The notes: generated by a model not told the origin, from the letters alone. Numbered from the stretch's first letter, positions 1 to 11,200 are shown. The stretch: DNA of 64,000 nt from Agarophyton chilense (GCA_030374765.1 JARGXX010000022.1:372001-436000); one strand, 5' to 3'. Translations and numbers: made by a program.

Positions 1-1300
1 ACAGACAGCGCCAGGTTTGGGGGTGAAGCCACATGGCACGGATTCATTAGTTCCTTCAGCGGTACGTATAAAGCGCGTGTGGTGTTGTTTGGTTTGCAGC
101 GAGCAAGCTTGGCGGCGGCAAACGACAAATCTCAGGTGTGTGAGGAAAGGAGCCGATATTTGTAGTGCCGTCACCACCCAGAACAGTGAACTGTTGTGGC
201 CGACGTTCCTTACAATCAGGTACACGAGTGAAGAGATATTCTTCCACCGTAGCATTCACGGCTTCTTGGACTCCGCAATGCTCAACAGGGACTGAGTATC
301 TGCGTTCGATGCAACAGTATAGAACGTCTTCAATTCTTGCAAGACAAAACTGAGCTTGGGGCAAACTTCTTCCAGTAGGTTAGCCTCAGCGTCCACGTGG
401 ATGTGTACGTATCGCAACGAGCAACTGGGTTGCACTTTGACCTTGACGTTTTTGCCAACGACAAATATCATTACAGAAAGCAGTGCCGGTGCAGAGACTT
501 CATCGGACCACATGGAGCAACCATAGATAACAACAACCCCAAGGCGTAAATTAGAAGGTAAGCCGCATTTTTTAAGATTCCCAATGTTGGCACCTCGAGT
601 AAAGTCGAGAGAAATGGCAGAAAGACCCGGTAGCTTACTTATCCAAGAGAACACATCGACATGATCATCATCGAAGAAAGTGATGAAGTTGAGTGGGACG
701 TTAGATGCGGCCAGATCTTGGAAGGCCGTTTGAACCAGCGAGTGTAAGAACTGTGCTGTCGTAACAGCAAGTGGCGGCTTGTGAAGATGCACTTCTGGAA
801 CATTGCGAGACTTGAGAAAATCCAAAAGGTTCTTGTAAAGCTTAAGCAGTTTTTCCAACTTCTGAAACGCTTCAATGGCGGTGAGACCAGCGTTATGCAC
901 ATAGGTGACGTGCCCAGACACAGCAGGTGCGACATGGTCCACATCAATCTCCTTCTGTGCAATATCGACCTGACGAAGGAAATTGTCAAAGTGAGAAGAC
1001 GGAGTGATAGCTGCATTCAGCTCCAGCATAAGATAATGATAGTTCGTACCAATTTTTTGGACATATCCAACGCAGGGGCATCATCAACACCACGAGCCAT
1101 GGAGAAGTCGGTGGGCGAGCCCTTTGGCACTTGCTGGAAACGAGACGGAATGCAGCCAAGATGAACTGTCCAATCAAGCACATGGTCATACAAGGTGTGT
1201 TCTCCCCCAGAAACGGCCTTTACGCCAGAGAGGGCTGCGTCTAAAACACATCGTTGAGAATCATTCTATGATAGAATCGGAAATGGCGGAAAGAGAGGCC
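1..1300 (-). pseudogene. metE-like: MetE-like methionine synthase relic, 3' end beyond window
   Basis: Broken copy of cobalamin-independent methionine synthase, which transfers a methyl group from methyl-tetrahydropteroyl-triglutamate to homocysteine. Reading down the minus strand there are recognisable family motifs in the right order: YDHVLDW and LGCIPSRF (about 1130-1190), FSMARG and DDAPALDMSK (about 1050-1105), TNYHYL (about 1030-1050), LDFTRG (about 600), PSCSL (about 425), and TTNIGSFPHTPEI (about 130-170), which opens the C-terminal catalytic domain. The longest open stretch is 257 codons (256-1029). The motifs switch frame near 1040-1050 and again near 300, and there is a stop near 1270, so it cannot make a full enzyme. 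It stops against the duplicated segment at about 1314. The family motifs are seen; the family assignment is from memory of MetE sequences. Confidence 0.8.
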
Positions 1301-1394
1301 TCCGTAATGATGTCGGTCCATTAGTTCTTCAAGCCTTCTTGGTCTCTCGGTTACACCCAATCTGCTGGTAGCCGAGCGTGTCCTTAGAGCACCG

Positions 1395-2430
1395 GGTTCT
1401 TTACTTCATGTTGTGCGAAAAAGAGCTTGATGAAGATGCAATCTGGATCGGCAGTGGAAAAGTGAAAATGAAAAAGGCCACGGGTGCAACACATAAGCTG
1501 GGTGCCAACACGAGTAGCAATTCAGCTCGGGTAACATCAATGGTAATACTCTTGGCCACGCGATCGGGCTAGCGCTCTCCAAAGAAGTCTATGTCTGGCT
1601 TGAGCACACCGCGGCGGCAGGCGGGGCAGCACCGGACATTAGCGACTGACGTCCGAGGAAATGGTGGAGTCGGGAATGCGGCGGGCGCACACAGTGCGCA
1701 TGCACGTGGCGGTGAGAAAGAAGACGTGAAACAACACTTTACGGTCCGCTGACGCGCCCGTGGCACGCGCCTGACCGTCGATGTTCTGTGAGTAGAGACG
1801 CAGCAGCCGGTTGCTGTGCTGCAGGTAGGCGATGTAGCTGTGGGTGAACGAAGGCTTCCCGGGCGCGGGCGGCTGCAGCATGACGTATGGGGCAAACTCG
1901 AAAAACATGGACCGATCATCCCGGACCTCTTCCAGAAAGAAGATCTGCCGCGGGTCACACAGGTCGAAGCGCTCCATCACAGCGTCGTACACACCGCTCG
2001 AGGAGCGAAAGTCCAGAATACACTACGCGACTGAGACGCCTGCGCAGACAAGTGCGACGATGTTGCGCACCGACAGGATGAGTGCGGAAACATCGGCCAA
2101 GGCGCTGAGCGCGGCGCGCAGGCGCGCGGGCGCCAGGGGGAGAGAAGGCGGCGGCGCAGGCACTAACGGTTATAGACGCACATTGGGTTGGCGATGGCGA
2201 ACGAGTCAGAGAAAAGCGCTTGGTCGGCGGACGGCAAGCGCAGTAGCCGCGCACCTAGATCTGGCCGATGAGCGGGCGGCCGCGGTGGAGGCAGCTGGCG
2301 GACGGTGTCCGTCATGGAGCAGCCCGCGAGCAGGAGGGCGGCGAGCGCAGAGCAGAAAGCAAACATGACGTCATCGCGCGGCGCACGCGCGGGTGGCTGA
2401 GGTGGTGGAGGGGGCGGGAACGCCATGGCG
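1395..2430 (-). pseudogene. Sirtuin (Sir2-family NAD-dependent deacylase) relic, copy A
   Basis: Minus-strand remains of a class I-like sirtuin. In order: NIVALVCAGVSVA (about 2030-2080; the family has GAG here, so the NAD-binding glycine is changed), an in-frame stop, then ILDFRSSSGVYD (about 1990-2030), a helical module with FLEEVRDD, RLLRLYSQNIDG (about 1770-1800), a Cys-rich zinc-module trace, CCPACRRGVLKPDIDFFGER (1570-1630), another in-frame stop at the position where the family has LP, and LLLVLAPSLCVAPVA (about 1470-1510). The motif order and spacing match the catalytic core. Changed NAD-binding residue, at least two stops and frameshifts make it a pseudogene. A proline-rich ORF at 2163-2447 may be its N terminus, which is a weak call. 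Confidence 0.8.
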
Positions 2431-2871
2431 CAGTGGTGGGAGAGCAAGGGGTAGGGGCTGGGCGTATGTGGCGCGCGCTCGAGAACGACGACGCGTGGCG
2501 CGGTGCCAAGGAGCCTCCTGCAGGCGGAACTATTCAGCCGATCGCCCTCTCGCCGAAAAAATCGGGGTTTCGCGGCGATAAGGCAATTGGTCTATCGCTG
2601 AAAAATTCGATTTTTTGCGGGGGACAGCATCTAACGGCGGCTGAAAGCGGCAAGGGCCTTCCACGTGTGCGCAGCTGCCCACGCTTCCGGCGAAGATACC
2701 TCTCCAACCCGCGCGCGCGTCTGAATGGGAACAATTGACGACGACGACGCCTCTTCCACCGACCCTCCCCGCTGCCGCTGTTCGCGCACGAAGACATCGA
2801 CGCACACCAAGCGTTTCTCGGAGCCATCGTCCTAGTCTGCAGCTGGGAGCGAGCCGTCCAAGCCACGCGCC

Positions 2872-3135
2872 ATGTCAACCGTGCGCTGCCTTTACAAGGG
2901 GCTGGACTCGTCGGCCAAGATGCGCGTTGCTCGCTCCGTCAAGACGTAGCTCAAGGCGGCGGCGCCGCCGTGCGCCGTCTGCGCGGAGAATGAGCTGGCG
3001 CGCCCGTTGCCTGAGCAGCAGCTGCTGCGTCTGCGCCAGCTCTCGCAGTTCTGTGTTCCCGACGCCACCGACCGACTGTAGCTGGTAATTCCCGGCGAGT
3101 ATTAGCGTCTTGTGGCTGTTCCGCATCGTATGTGA
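2872..3135 (+). pseudogene. Unidentified gene relic, copy A
   Basis: Plus-strand coding trace conserved with 36870-37190. Both copies share phrases such as DSSAKMR, PPCAVCAENELAR and EQQLLRLRQLSQ. Copy A has in-frame stops after SVKT and after DATDRL. The conserved CAVCAENELAR block followed by a Gln/Leu/Arg-rich helix suggests a zinc-binding or helical adaptor, but I do not recognise the family. It lies divergently next to the sirtuin relic, so the two may once have shared a promoter region around 2450-2850. Confidence 0.4.
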
Positions 3136-3211
3136 CGTGCACCTGCCCGGAAAATCAACAAGGCTCGTCTACCTTCGGCGTGCGTCCGCATAAGAAGCTT
3201 TGTAGGTTGAG

Positions 3212-3484
3212 ATGCAGGAGGTCATGAGAGGTATTTTACAGGTGATTGGCCTTGTTACGTGGTTGCTTCTGGAAACAATGCTTATCTGTACCTGGAGGAG
3301 AGCCGCATTCTGGCGTGGTCGTGTGCTGCACGACGCGTTTCTGCTGATGGACAAAGTAGGGAAAGCACCGTTATATATTATTTCTCGATTGTGCTGGCTT
3401 CCGAGATCCTGTCTTCGGATTGTACACCATGACAAACCAAACCCTTTGTGCCATGATGAGCAATACCCCCTGAAGGTTCATTGA
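3212..3484 (+). pseudogene. Unidentified conserved 90-codon ORF, copy A
   Basis: Open frame of 90 codons whose translation stays alignable with copy B at 37225-37480, sharing WLLL, LICTWR, AAFWRG and FLLMDKVG. Copy B has a stop after VGEAPL. Several of the differences between copies preserve amino-acid character, so this may be the downstream part of the gene at 2872-3135. No family is recognised. The adjacent block 3485-3835 is also conserved between copies, with open frames on both strands, and I cannot say which strand was coding. Confidence 0.3.
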
Positions 3485-3996
3485 AGGATTCCTACATGGT
3501 TGAGTCAAGGTTTCGTTTACAGAAAGATTCACGACTAAGTTCAAGGTTTCGTTTCAACAACAAACCCTCGATCAGCAACACACCTAAACCTTTTATTGTG
3601 AGAGAATATTTGTGTGCTATATACGGTGGGGGGCAGCGCCGAACTGTATTTGTCACGAACGTGCTACTTGGAGCATCAGTGGTTGAGCTTCGGGAAGCAA
3701 TGGAAGAAAGACTCAGTCGCGTACAAAAGATGTTTCTTCTAGCGTACACTACCTTGAGGCGACCGCAAGGAACTGCCTTCTCAGTATTCAGGGAAAGAAA
3801 CACTACAATTGAAGCCACAAGCCAAAGATCATAATGGAATATTCACAAAACGTATTGTGAATTGTACTCCTTTAAAATGGCGTACAAGCCATCGCGGTAG
3901 GCAACCGATGAAGGAAATTCCTTGGCTAATTCTACTTCAAGGGATTTTTTTTATTGTTTTAACTGTCTACCTAAGTGAAGAACCACGTTCTGTCCT

Positions 3997-5100
3997 CTAT
4001 TCAGCTTTGCGGCGTTCCATCAAACTGCTCATAATCTCTTTAAACTCCGATGAATTTGGTTTCAGCAGCTTCAGGAGCTCTATATCTCTTGCGTCCTTTC
4101 GATCTTCTCTCTGTGCTTTTTGTTCCTCCTGTATTAGCCTGTTGCCCTCCGTAATACCTTCACGAATTCCTCTTAGGCTCTCATTCACGTCCACTGCATC
4201 TTTCGCCATTATTTCTTCCAACTTTCTCCTCTTTATACCCATCGGCCGAATATCTTCCTCATTAGTAGATGCTGTCACAGTTTTATTTACCACAGAGTCC
4301 GAATCCTTTCCTTTCCCAACAACCTTGGCACATCCAACGCTTTTGCTTTCATCTGGAACACGTTCCTCCCCAATAGCTCCCTTTTGCTCCAAAATTCATG
4401 TGTTTGTGTCATTCGTTTCATTTGGTCGTGAGTCTTTACCGGTTTGTTCTTAGTATCATCAAAAAACTTGTCTTGCATTGACAAATACTCCGCAGTTGAC
4501 AGCCATCTGAACGGTGGTGCGTAATTAGTGGTTCCATCTCTCATCTTTTTCCCTGCTCGCACTCGATACTGCTCTTGTGCAAAATGTTCAATCATTTCAT
4601 CATTAATACCTGATATATGTAGTGCTCGCACTTTTCGTTTTGCTGCAATAAAATGCTGGATTTCTCGTGTCACTCGTTGCCATGTGCTGCGTAATGAAGC
4701 CAAAGAACGTCTCATTTTGTACTTCCCTTGACATCTTCTCTCCACACTGCCCCAAAGTGTTCTGTCGTGTTGATTACAGCCCTTTGCCGATTGTTCGATC
4801 CACGCTTTGGCCAAGAACAAAACTTCGTCATCCGTAAATGAGGTACCTCTGCCCTGCCGCTTTTTCTTTGACGTGGGTGTGTGATTTTCTTGAATCTGTA
4901 GGGCGTGCTGTGGTGATGGATAGGAAGTAGTTAGTTGATCGGCGTTAGAAATTGAATCAGAAGGAACGGGTGACGCTTGTACGTTAAGAGCTTCATCTGC
5001 AGATGTCGATTGCGTAGAAACTGGTATTATTTTGTTTTTTGGAGAAGTCGTAGGCGGAGAAATCTGGTATATTTCTCTTTCCTTCGGTTCAGTCGATGAT
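3997..5100 (-). pseudogene. SANT/NAM-associated-like DNA-binding protein relic, copy A
   Basis: Minus strand. A Ser/Thr/Pro-rich N-terminal region (about 4860-5095) with a basic patch SKKKRQGRG leads into GTSFTDDEVLFLAKAWIEQS, then RTLWGSVERR and LRSTWQRVTREIQHFIAAKR (about 4640-4850). This is the tryptophan-spaced trihelix/SANT-like pattern of the plant-type 'no apical meristem-associated' transposon-derived proteins. The remainder is a charged coiled-coil-like tail ending in FKEIMSSLMERR (3997-4060). There is a frameshift at about 4395 between these two parts and a stop at the 5' side near 5100. Such proteins often accompany PIF/Harbinger elements, but no matching transposase is seen here. 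Copy B is at 39170-40313. Confidence 0.6.
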
Positions 5101-5640
5101 TAAGGCAATAATTGGAATCCAAGCGCTCTTTTCGCAACTACGAGAATCGAGGTAGCCCTTTCTGGCTCTTGCAGTGGCTGTGAGGCATTCTGCGTTTGTC
5201 TTAGCGAAGACCGTGGTGCAGTTGGAAATTGAGCCTGCAAAGGCGACGATGATTATGGAGGTCCGAGAACCCTGGGGGGTGGTGTATTAGGCATTTTTTA
5301 CGTCTATGTCGTGGGTGGTGGGGGAGATCTTAAAGAAAGCGCTGGCGTCAAAAGTTTGCGCGCCAAGGCGTGGAAGCCTGTGGAAAAAGATCCTTTGTCG
5401 CAGATATAGCGTTTTAGATCTCATTGGCTTCAGCAGTCTTAGTTTACCATGATTTGGAGAGAGGTCGCGTTCTATATCCAGCTGTATATTGCTGCGAGAT
5501 GGAGATCGATATAGAGCTTGAGGCAAAATTTTAGCTCCGAAATATAGATAAAGCACACTGGTAGTGATGCCACAAGCGACGAAAACTCTATAATAAAGAT
5601 ATATTTCACACTATAGCGCACTGCTAGTCTTTCCCTAAAA

Positions 5641-6950
5641 CCGGGCCAAAAATGGCGCTTTCTGTACTGTAGAGCCAATTTCTCACCGAATAAAACCTTT
5701 TCAAGTCAAAAAACTTGTTTCTTAAACATATCCTTTATACAATATAGAGCTCCATTATGACTTCGGTACCGCCTTTATCTTTCCAGAACTATATGAAAAA
5801 TATTAGACGGGACCACAAAGGCATGATCCCAACTTTTATAGCGCAAAACAAATAAAAAGCCCAAAAACAAACAATTAATACAGAAACCTCTGTTTGGTAT
5901 GAATTCAGGCGATGTTTGAGCCATACCGCATTCTTTCTAAAACAAAAACGCTTGGGAGTAAGATTTATCTGTTCTGTGATACGTCATCGTGCAAAAACAG
6001 CTGAAACAAAACAGTGTTTGAATGTAAAATGTTCTTAAATATGACGCAAATTAAAAAGTCAAAATTGGTTAAACTATACAACAACAAAAGAATCTTCTTT
6101 TGAAAATGCACGATAAACGCAATCGTGCGTTGTGTTCCTCAGAAAGGCCTCATTAAAAAAAGTATGAAAAAAAGATAATTTTTTGGACGAAAACTGAGAA
6201 TATGGACAGACCAGGTTTCTACAAATTCTATTAGCATGATAATTGCAAAACAAATTTGAGTTTTGTAAGAAAGTTCATTGGTTATAGATCTGAGATGGTT
6301 TTAGATGGCATATTTAAAGTTACACCAATTAAAATTGCGTTTTTAAAAGCTTTAATGACTTAGAAACGTTATGTGCTACTTTATTCCTACTGTACGTATG
6401 AATTATGTTATGATTTTTAGCAGGATAGTGCGCTTGTAAAACAGTCAAATGTTTAGAAACAGTAAATGAATGGTTTAAATATGACTGATACGGATATTTC
6501 ATGACGAATTTCTGATGTACACTTTATTGAAAACACCAATGGAGTGCTAGATTAGATGATTAATGGGAAAATTGGACAGTTCAGTACAGTTTTTTATTCG
6601 AAAATTTGTATCACAAATTACTGTGACAAAATAACGTTTAAATAAAATCATTTTTTTATTGAATAAATGATAATACACTCTGTAAGTGTCAGTAGTGTTA
6701 AAGAGGCGAAAACAAACTACTGAAAGCGCGCTGTAGAGAATATGACTGACGAAAGGATATGTTTTTGAAACAGTATTTTGACTTGATGTTTTTCATGTGT
6801 TGTTTTTATTGAGTGTACTGTAGTCGAAAAGGCAATTTACGAAATATTTGTGCAAGGGATATGTTTTTGAAACAGACTTTATGTACTCAAATATGTAGAT
6901 TATTTGGCATTTTCTGCATGTGAACTGCTTCAAAAATCATAAAAGGCATA
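5641..6950. other. AT-rich stretch with no recognisable gene
   Basis: About 1.3 kb of AT-rich sequence with no ORF that has family motifs. One short direct repeat is visible: a 17-base block GATATGTTTTTGAAACA occurs near 6758 and again near 6859. Base composition differs clearly from the GC-rich sirtuin region upstream. Confidence 0.6.
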
Positions 6951-8218
6951 ATTTAGCTAAGCCCTGTTGTAATCATCAACACCATCGCCATCAGTCCTTT
7001 TGATGCGCTAAGCACAGTAGAGCCATTGTGGCGTCTGTCGCCGAACTGTATTTTTTCCTCGTCATTGAACACCTGCCGCTTTCTTCTCCAAAGTTGCGAC
7101 AACAGTACATCATCATCTTGACCACCACCGCTCTTTTCGTCATCAATCACCACAATATGTTTTCTTTTTTGTCTTCCGTTTGCTTCTGACTTTTCAAAGT
7201 ACTTCCGGCGTTCTTTCCAAGCATCATATTCGTTATCTCTCTCAAAACCTTGCGATTCGTCAACACAGATGTCGGTGCGTCTGAAAGATGTACCTTCTTG
7301 CCTCTCATGATCCTAACAGAAGCTCTTAGTGGATTCGTGCCCCATAACAAAAGCTCTGTAGAACTATTTTCTTACCGAATCTGTTCAATCAGAACAAGCC
7401 AAAATGTGGGGCATTGCTCTTTTTCGATTATTTCTTTATCTCGTTCCTACGAAACGCGGTCATTAGTTCTCAACGACATGCGTACTTTATTTTTTTCTGT
7501 ATTAAGATTATTGTCACACACTCTTTGCCTGTTGTAAAGCCGTTTCTTCAAATTGACGAAGAATTGAAAGTTCATGGGCCATTACCCGGTATCGTGGAAG
7601 CTGTTTTGTACAATTTTGGAGGTGAGTGCCAAGAAGCCTGCTACTTGTAGCTTGAGTATGAAGGGAATATTTGCCGAACTATACATTCCCGTTTGTTATA
7701 GTATGTCTCTATCTTCTCACGTTCGTTGCTTAGATGTTTTGTTCATGTGAGAATCGTACAGTTGCAAAATCTGAAAGGTGTTGGTAGGCAATTGAAAAAC
7801 GATGATGTTTGCCTTCTAAAAGTACAGAATCCACTCGACGCCTTTGCGAGAGCCGTTTACATCTAAAAGAAGGAGAACTGGACCAGACTTACTTAGTAGG
7901 CGTTTGCAGAACGCCGAGAAGTGGGCCATTAGCTCGGGCATAAGCTCGCATGTCATTGATCTTTTCTTTCAACAAACAATTCTTGTGTTATCGGGGAGGC
8001 AGACTCTCGAATTCATCCGGTGAAGGGCATTCGGCAACATGTTACTAAATTTTCTGCAAACCAACGATTTCGGATGTGGTATGACCTACTTTTCGGCGGC
8101 CACAAAAAATGTTGGTGCAGCAAACTTAGAAGCGGAAGCAATAATAACTGCTGTCAGATGAACCCCATCATCCTCGATGTTTTGCCGCCTTCCTTGCAAG
8201 TATTAGACCGCGGGTGTG
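6951..8218. other. Unassigned region with weak ORFs
   Basis: Short ORFs occur on both strands. The most protein-like are the minus-strand frame 7147-7350 (contains LLWGTNPLRAS and a lysine/glutamine-rich end) and a plus-strand frame ending near 7650 (contains HGPLPGIVEAVLYNFGG just before a GTGAGT splice-donor-like hexamer). I recognise neither family and cannot show they are genes. Confidence 0.35.
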
Positions 8219-8664
8219 TGTAACGCACTGACTGGTGGGAAAGCGTACTGGTCTCAACCTGGGGTAGCGTGATAGAGCGGGCCCTACGGTTTGTATCTTT
8301 GAAGGCTGTACTCCCAAAGTACTTGGTGCAATGGGCGGTTGTTTACTGCGTAGTCTTACACGTCGGAGATACGAAAACGATGGCTCGAAGACCAATTGGT
8401 GGAACTAATGTACCAAAGAGGGTAGTTTTGTATCCTAACGGTGCCTACCTTGCTGTAAGGAAACAGCGTCACTCGAGCCAAGTAAATATGGATGGCGAGG
8501 CGCTGGGATCTCCCGGGCACTGTAAAGCTATCCTATTACACGAAATATAATAAAATAATTATCTGAGTGACTCCAGCTGAGGTCGGACAGTCCATGTGGC
8601 GTCTGTGAGATACCTCAGGCCCCGGCGGCTTACAAGGCTCAATTGTACTCGTTGTTACTTCTCA
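8219..8664 (-). repeat. 3' LTR of family A element 1
   Basis: 446 bp. On the plus strand it begins TGTAACGCACTGACTGG and ends CTTCTCA (TTCACA in other copies). It matches the copies at 11494-11939, 18974-19419, 35748-36192, 51540-51985, 52241-52687 and 62409-62853. The retroelement strand is minus, shown by the polypurine tract at 8665-8680. Confidence 0.88.
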
Positions 8665-8680
8665 TATCTCCTTCCTTAGG
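8665..8680 (-). promoter_or_regulatory. Polypurine tract of element 1
   Basis: Minus strand reads CCTAAGGAAGGAGATA directly before the 3' LTR. Equivalent tracts precede the LTRs at 51540-51985 (51986-52001) and 61241 (about 61225-61240). It primes plus-strand DNA synthesis in LTR retrotransposons and fixes the orientation of the element. Confidence 0.75.
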
Positions 8681-8689
8681 ATTCGACCG

Positions 8690-11200
8690 TCACGTCGAAG
8701 TCCAAATTGCCTCGCATTTTCCTGGGGGTCTGGCCCTCATTGGACCTTTTGGTGATTCTCCAATCTTGCCTTCAGAGTCAGAACATTGATCATCAGCTTT
8801 CTAACTGTATGGACACGAGCGAGGCCGTATTCGACATGTCGGCGTCCCATGATCAATCCGGGGGACGTTAGTGCTGAATTGCTGTCGTTACCGTTGGGGG
8901 CGACGGGGCGTCGGTCCGCCACCATCCTCGATGGTACTAGTTCGTATGAGCTGATTCTTGGCGCCCAATAGTCAATTAATTGACTTAAGGTACTGTACGC
9001 TCACCGGAGGGAGTCATCGCCGGTTTACCCATTCCCGCTATTCTTTTGTAGACCCTGCGCGCGCCGTCCGCCTTGAACCACGATGCGCGCTTCGTCCATT
9101 AGGGTTCCCGCTGGTCATCCCGATTCAGTTCCATCTTCTCTCTTTTCTGTTGTGGTATTCCTCCATCTGGGGTACGCGATATCGAACTCGCCTTATAAGC
9201 CCGTCTGATACGCCACTCTCCCTGCGAACTTTGTCACTTCCGTCGGTTCCCCTATTTATTTCCTGGCTGACCAATCTGTGGGAAGCTACGCCATGGCTTC
9301 GAACAACCAAGCGAGGAGCTCTTTGGAATAAATACCAAGTGGCGTACGAGCGCCCTGGAGACCGTTATGACCATACCATCGGACGAAACCCGCGGACAGT
9401 GCGTCATGCCGTTCTTCCGTCGTCTGTGGAAGAGTACCAGAGGCTTTTTATGTGTATCTCGATGCCCGGAGGTCCGCTGAGATCCCCGTTTCTCGGAGGG
9501 GCAGTAAGAACGCGCGCAAGACATTGTGGTACAACCGTGGGTGGCATTGTCTTATGGATCCACATTCGGCGACGCGCTGTCGTACTCTCATCCAAGCGGA
9601 CATGCCGTACCTTCGTTGTGAGAAGGAAGCCGAGTACCAGTTCAGGGTGAAAAAACTCCTTTCGGACCTACATGAGGACTTCATTTCGCTTCACGTGAGA
9701 TTGCTTCCCGCGGGTCAAAACCTCTTGGCCCTCAAGCGCTTTCGACCGCCGTATGACCTGTTGTTTTGGTTGTCCAATAGGTTCTTTTGGAACGAGATGC
9801 ACGAACCTGATGGTCGTTTGCGTCAATTCCTGGAGTTCTTCTTCTGTTGGCCCCAGGTGTAGTTTCACGACATGAGCATAGACAAACGTTCTCCGCTATA
9901 CCTATCGCTTCCCGCGTGGATGAGGACCGTTGAGCCCTATACTGGCGTATCTCGCCACTCCTTTTGGTTCCCACGCCGTCCGTAGTGGCGTATCACTCGT
10001 CCCAACTTATGAGCGATGACAATGACCGTAGGTCCTGGTTGTCCTGGCAGGTAATCTTCGTTGAGTTCAGCGTGGTGGCCCTTATAGCCTTCCTGGATAC
10101 CGAGAAGTGCGGAGTCCGTGTAAATGTCCGTTCAGATGATTGGAGGGTATGGAACGACGAACACATACACGGTCCTAAAGGCCGTCTAATCCCGCTCCCG
10201 GACATCATGATCTGTTTCCTAGGGAACTTGGGCGTCCAGAATATCGTCCGTAAGATCCAGTTCGCCTTCAAGAAGGCCTAGATCCTTTTGGATCATGTCC
10301 TATAGGTGGAGTGGAGCAGGACTACCGGGTTCTTTTTGTATGATCACGATGCCGACTCGTTCACGCCGATTCCGTTATATCGGCAGGGTTGGAATGACAC
10401 CCGTGCCTATCCCGCAAAGCCTTTGAGGAGTCAACCATGGAACATTCCAAGGCGTCATGTGCCTGACTAATATCCGAAGGCCATTGGTTTGGATCCCCTT
10501 TGCGTCGACCCTGATTTGGAAGTCACGCCGTTGGTTCCTGCTGGAATGTCCGATGGAGAATCCTTTAGTGAAGATCCCTTCATCCTACACGTAGAGGTCG
10601 TTAATCCTCTGGTCGAGCCCGCTGTTTTGTTGCCGACCGCTTCCCCTCCTCCAGCTCTTCCGAGCGCTGCCCTTCAGTATGAACTCTCATATGAGCCGCC
10701 CGTTGCCCAAGTGGACATCCTTCCTGGAGAGGTTACTTTCGAAGCCGCTAGTCCTGTAGGTGATTCGATGGCTCAGACGTCCACTGAGATTGTCGACATC
10801 GCTCCGTCCTCTCCATTGCCGTATTTTCCCGCTTCGGTCACGGCTGCAGCCGCGGATCTCCTTCATGACTGCCGTACTGTTGGTATTCCTGCCTCGATGG
10901 AAATTGCGCCAGTTTTGAGTGAAGCTTGCTCCTTGGCGCATTGCTCGGTGCGCTACACCGCGGTTGTCCAACAGATTCAAGATATGAAGACCGCTAAGGT
11001 CAATCTTTTGCAGCAGAATGCACAAATGATGTCCCAGAGGGTTACTACCGACTTCTGCCGAAGAAGCGTGCTCGGCTCGCTGGTGCTGGTCCTATTGGTA
11101 CAGTAGGCTCCTCGGGTGACCCTAGTCCCGATTTCGCTGCTGGAGATACCAACGAGGACGACTCGTTTACTCCTGTGCCACCCCAGTGAGACCTCTCGGT
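8690..11200 (+). pseudogene. Antisense ORF region of family A element 1
   Basis: Coding traces on the strand opposite to gag-pol, between chromodomain and 3' LTR. Open frames include 8958-9650, 9452-9862 and 10489-11106 (205 codons, uninterrupted). Homologous pieces occur on the minus strand of element 2 at 60104-60773: shared phrases are TTKRGAL, VAYERPG, GRNPR, and a C-terminal helix with VRY.AVVQ..QD.KTA..N.LQQNA..MS.RVT. The 10489-11106 part is acidic and proline-rich before this helix. Frames shift several times, so it is broken. I do not recognise the protein. Some plant Tat-lineage gypsy elements carry an antisense ORF in this position, but no sequence link is claimed. Confidence 0.6.

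Larger units (their letters stand above)
1314..5640 (+). repeat. Duplicated segment, copy A
   Basis: Diverged duplicate of 36193-40640, in the same orientation. Matching landmarks include the block beginning CGGTCCATTAGTTC (1314; 36193), the sirtuin relic, the block around 2846-3130 (36840-37170), 3190-3835 (37200-37812), and the SANT-like relic with its downstream tail (3880-5640; 39040-40640). Copy A has about 0.9 kb around 1900-2840 that copy B lacks. Copy B has about 1.2 kb (37840-39020) that copy A lacks. The left edge in copy B coincides with the end of an LTR, so the original left boundary of the duplication is unknown. Confidence 0.8.

Noticed and set aside
7370-7400. A GTAAGA...TACAG pair suggesting an intron of about 20 nt on the minus strand
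   Set aside because: Far too short for a spliceosomal intron, and the flanking frames are not identifiable as a gene.
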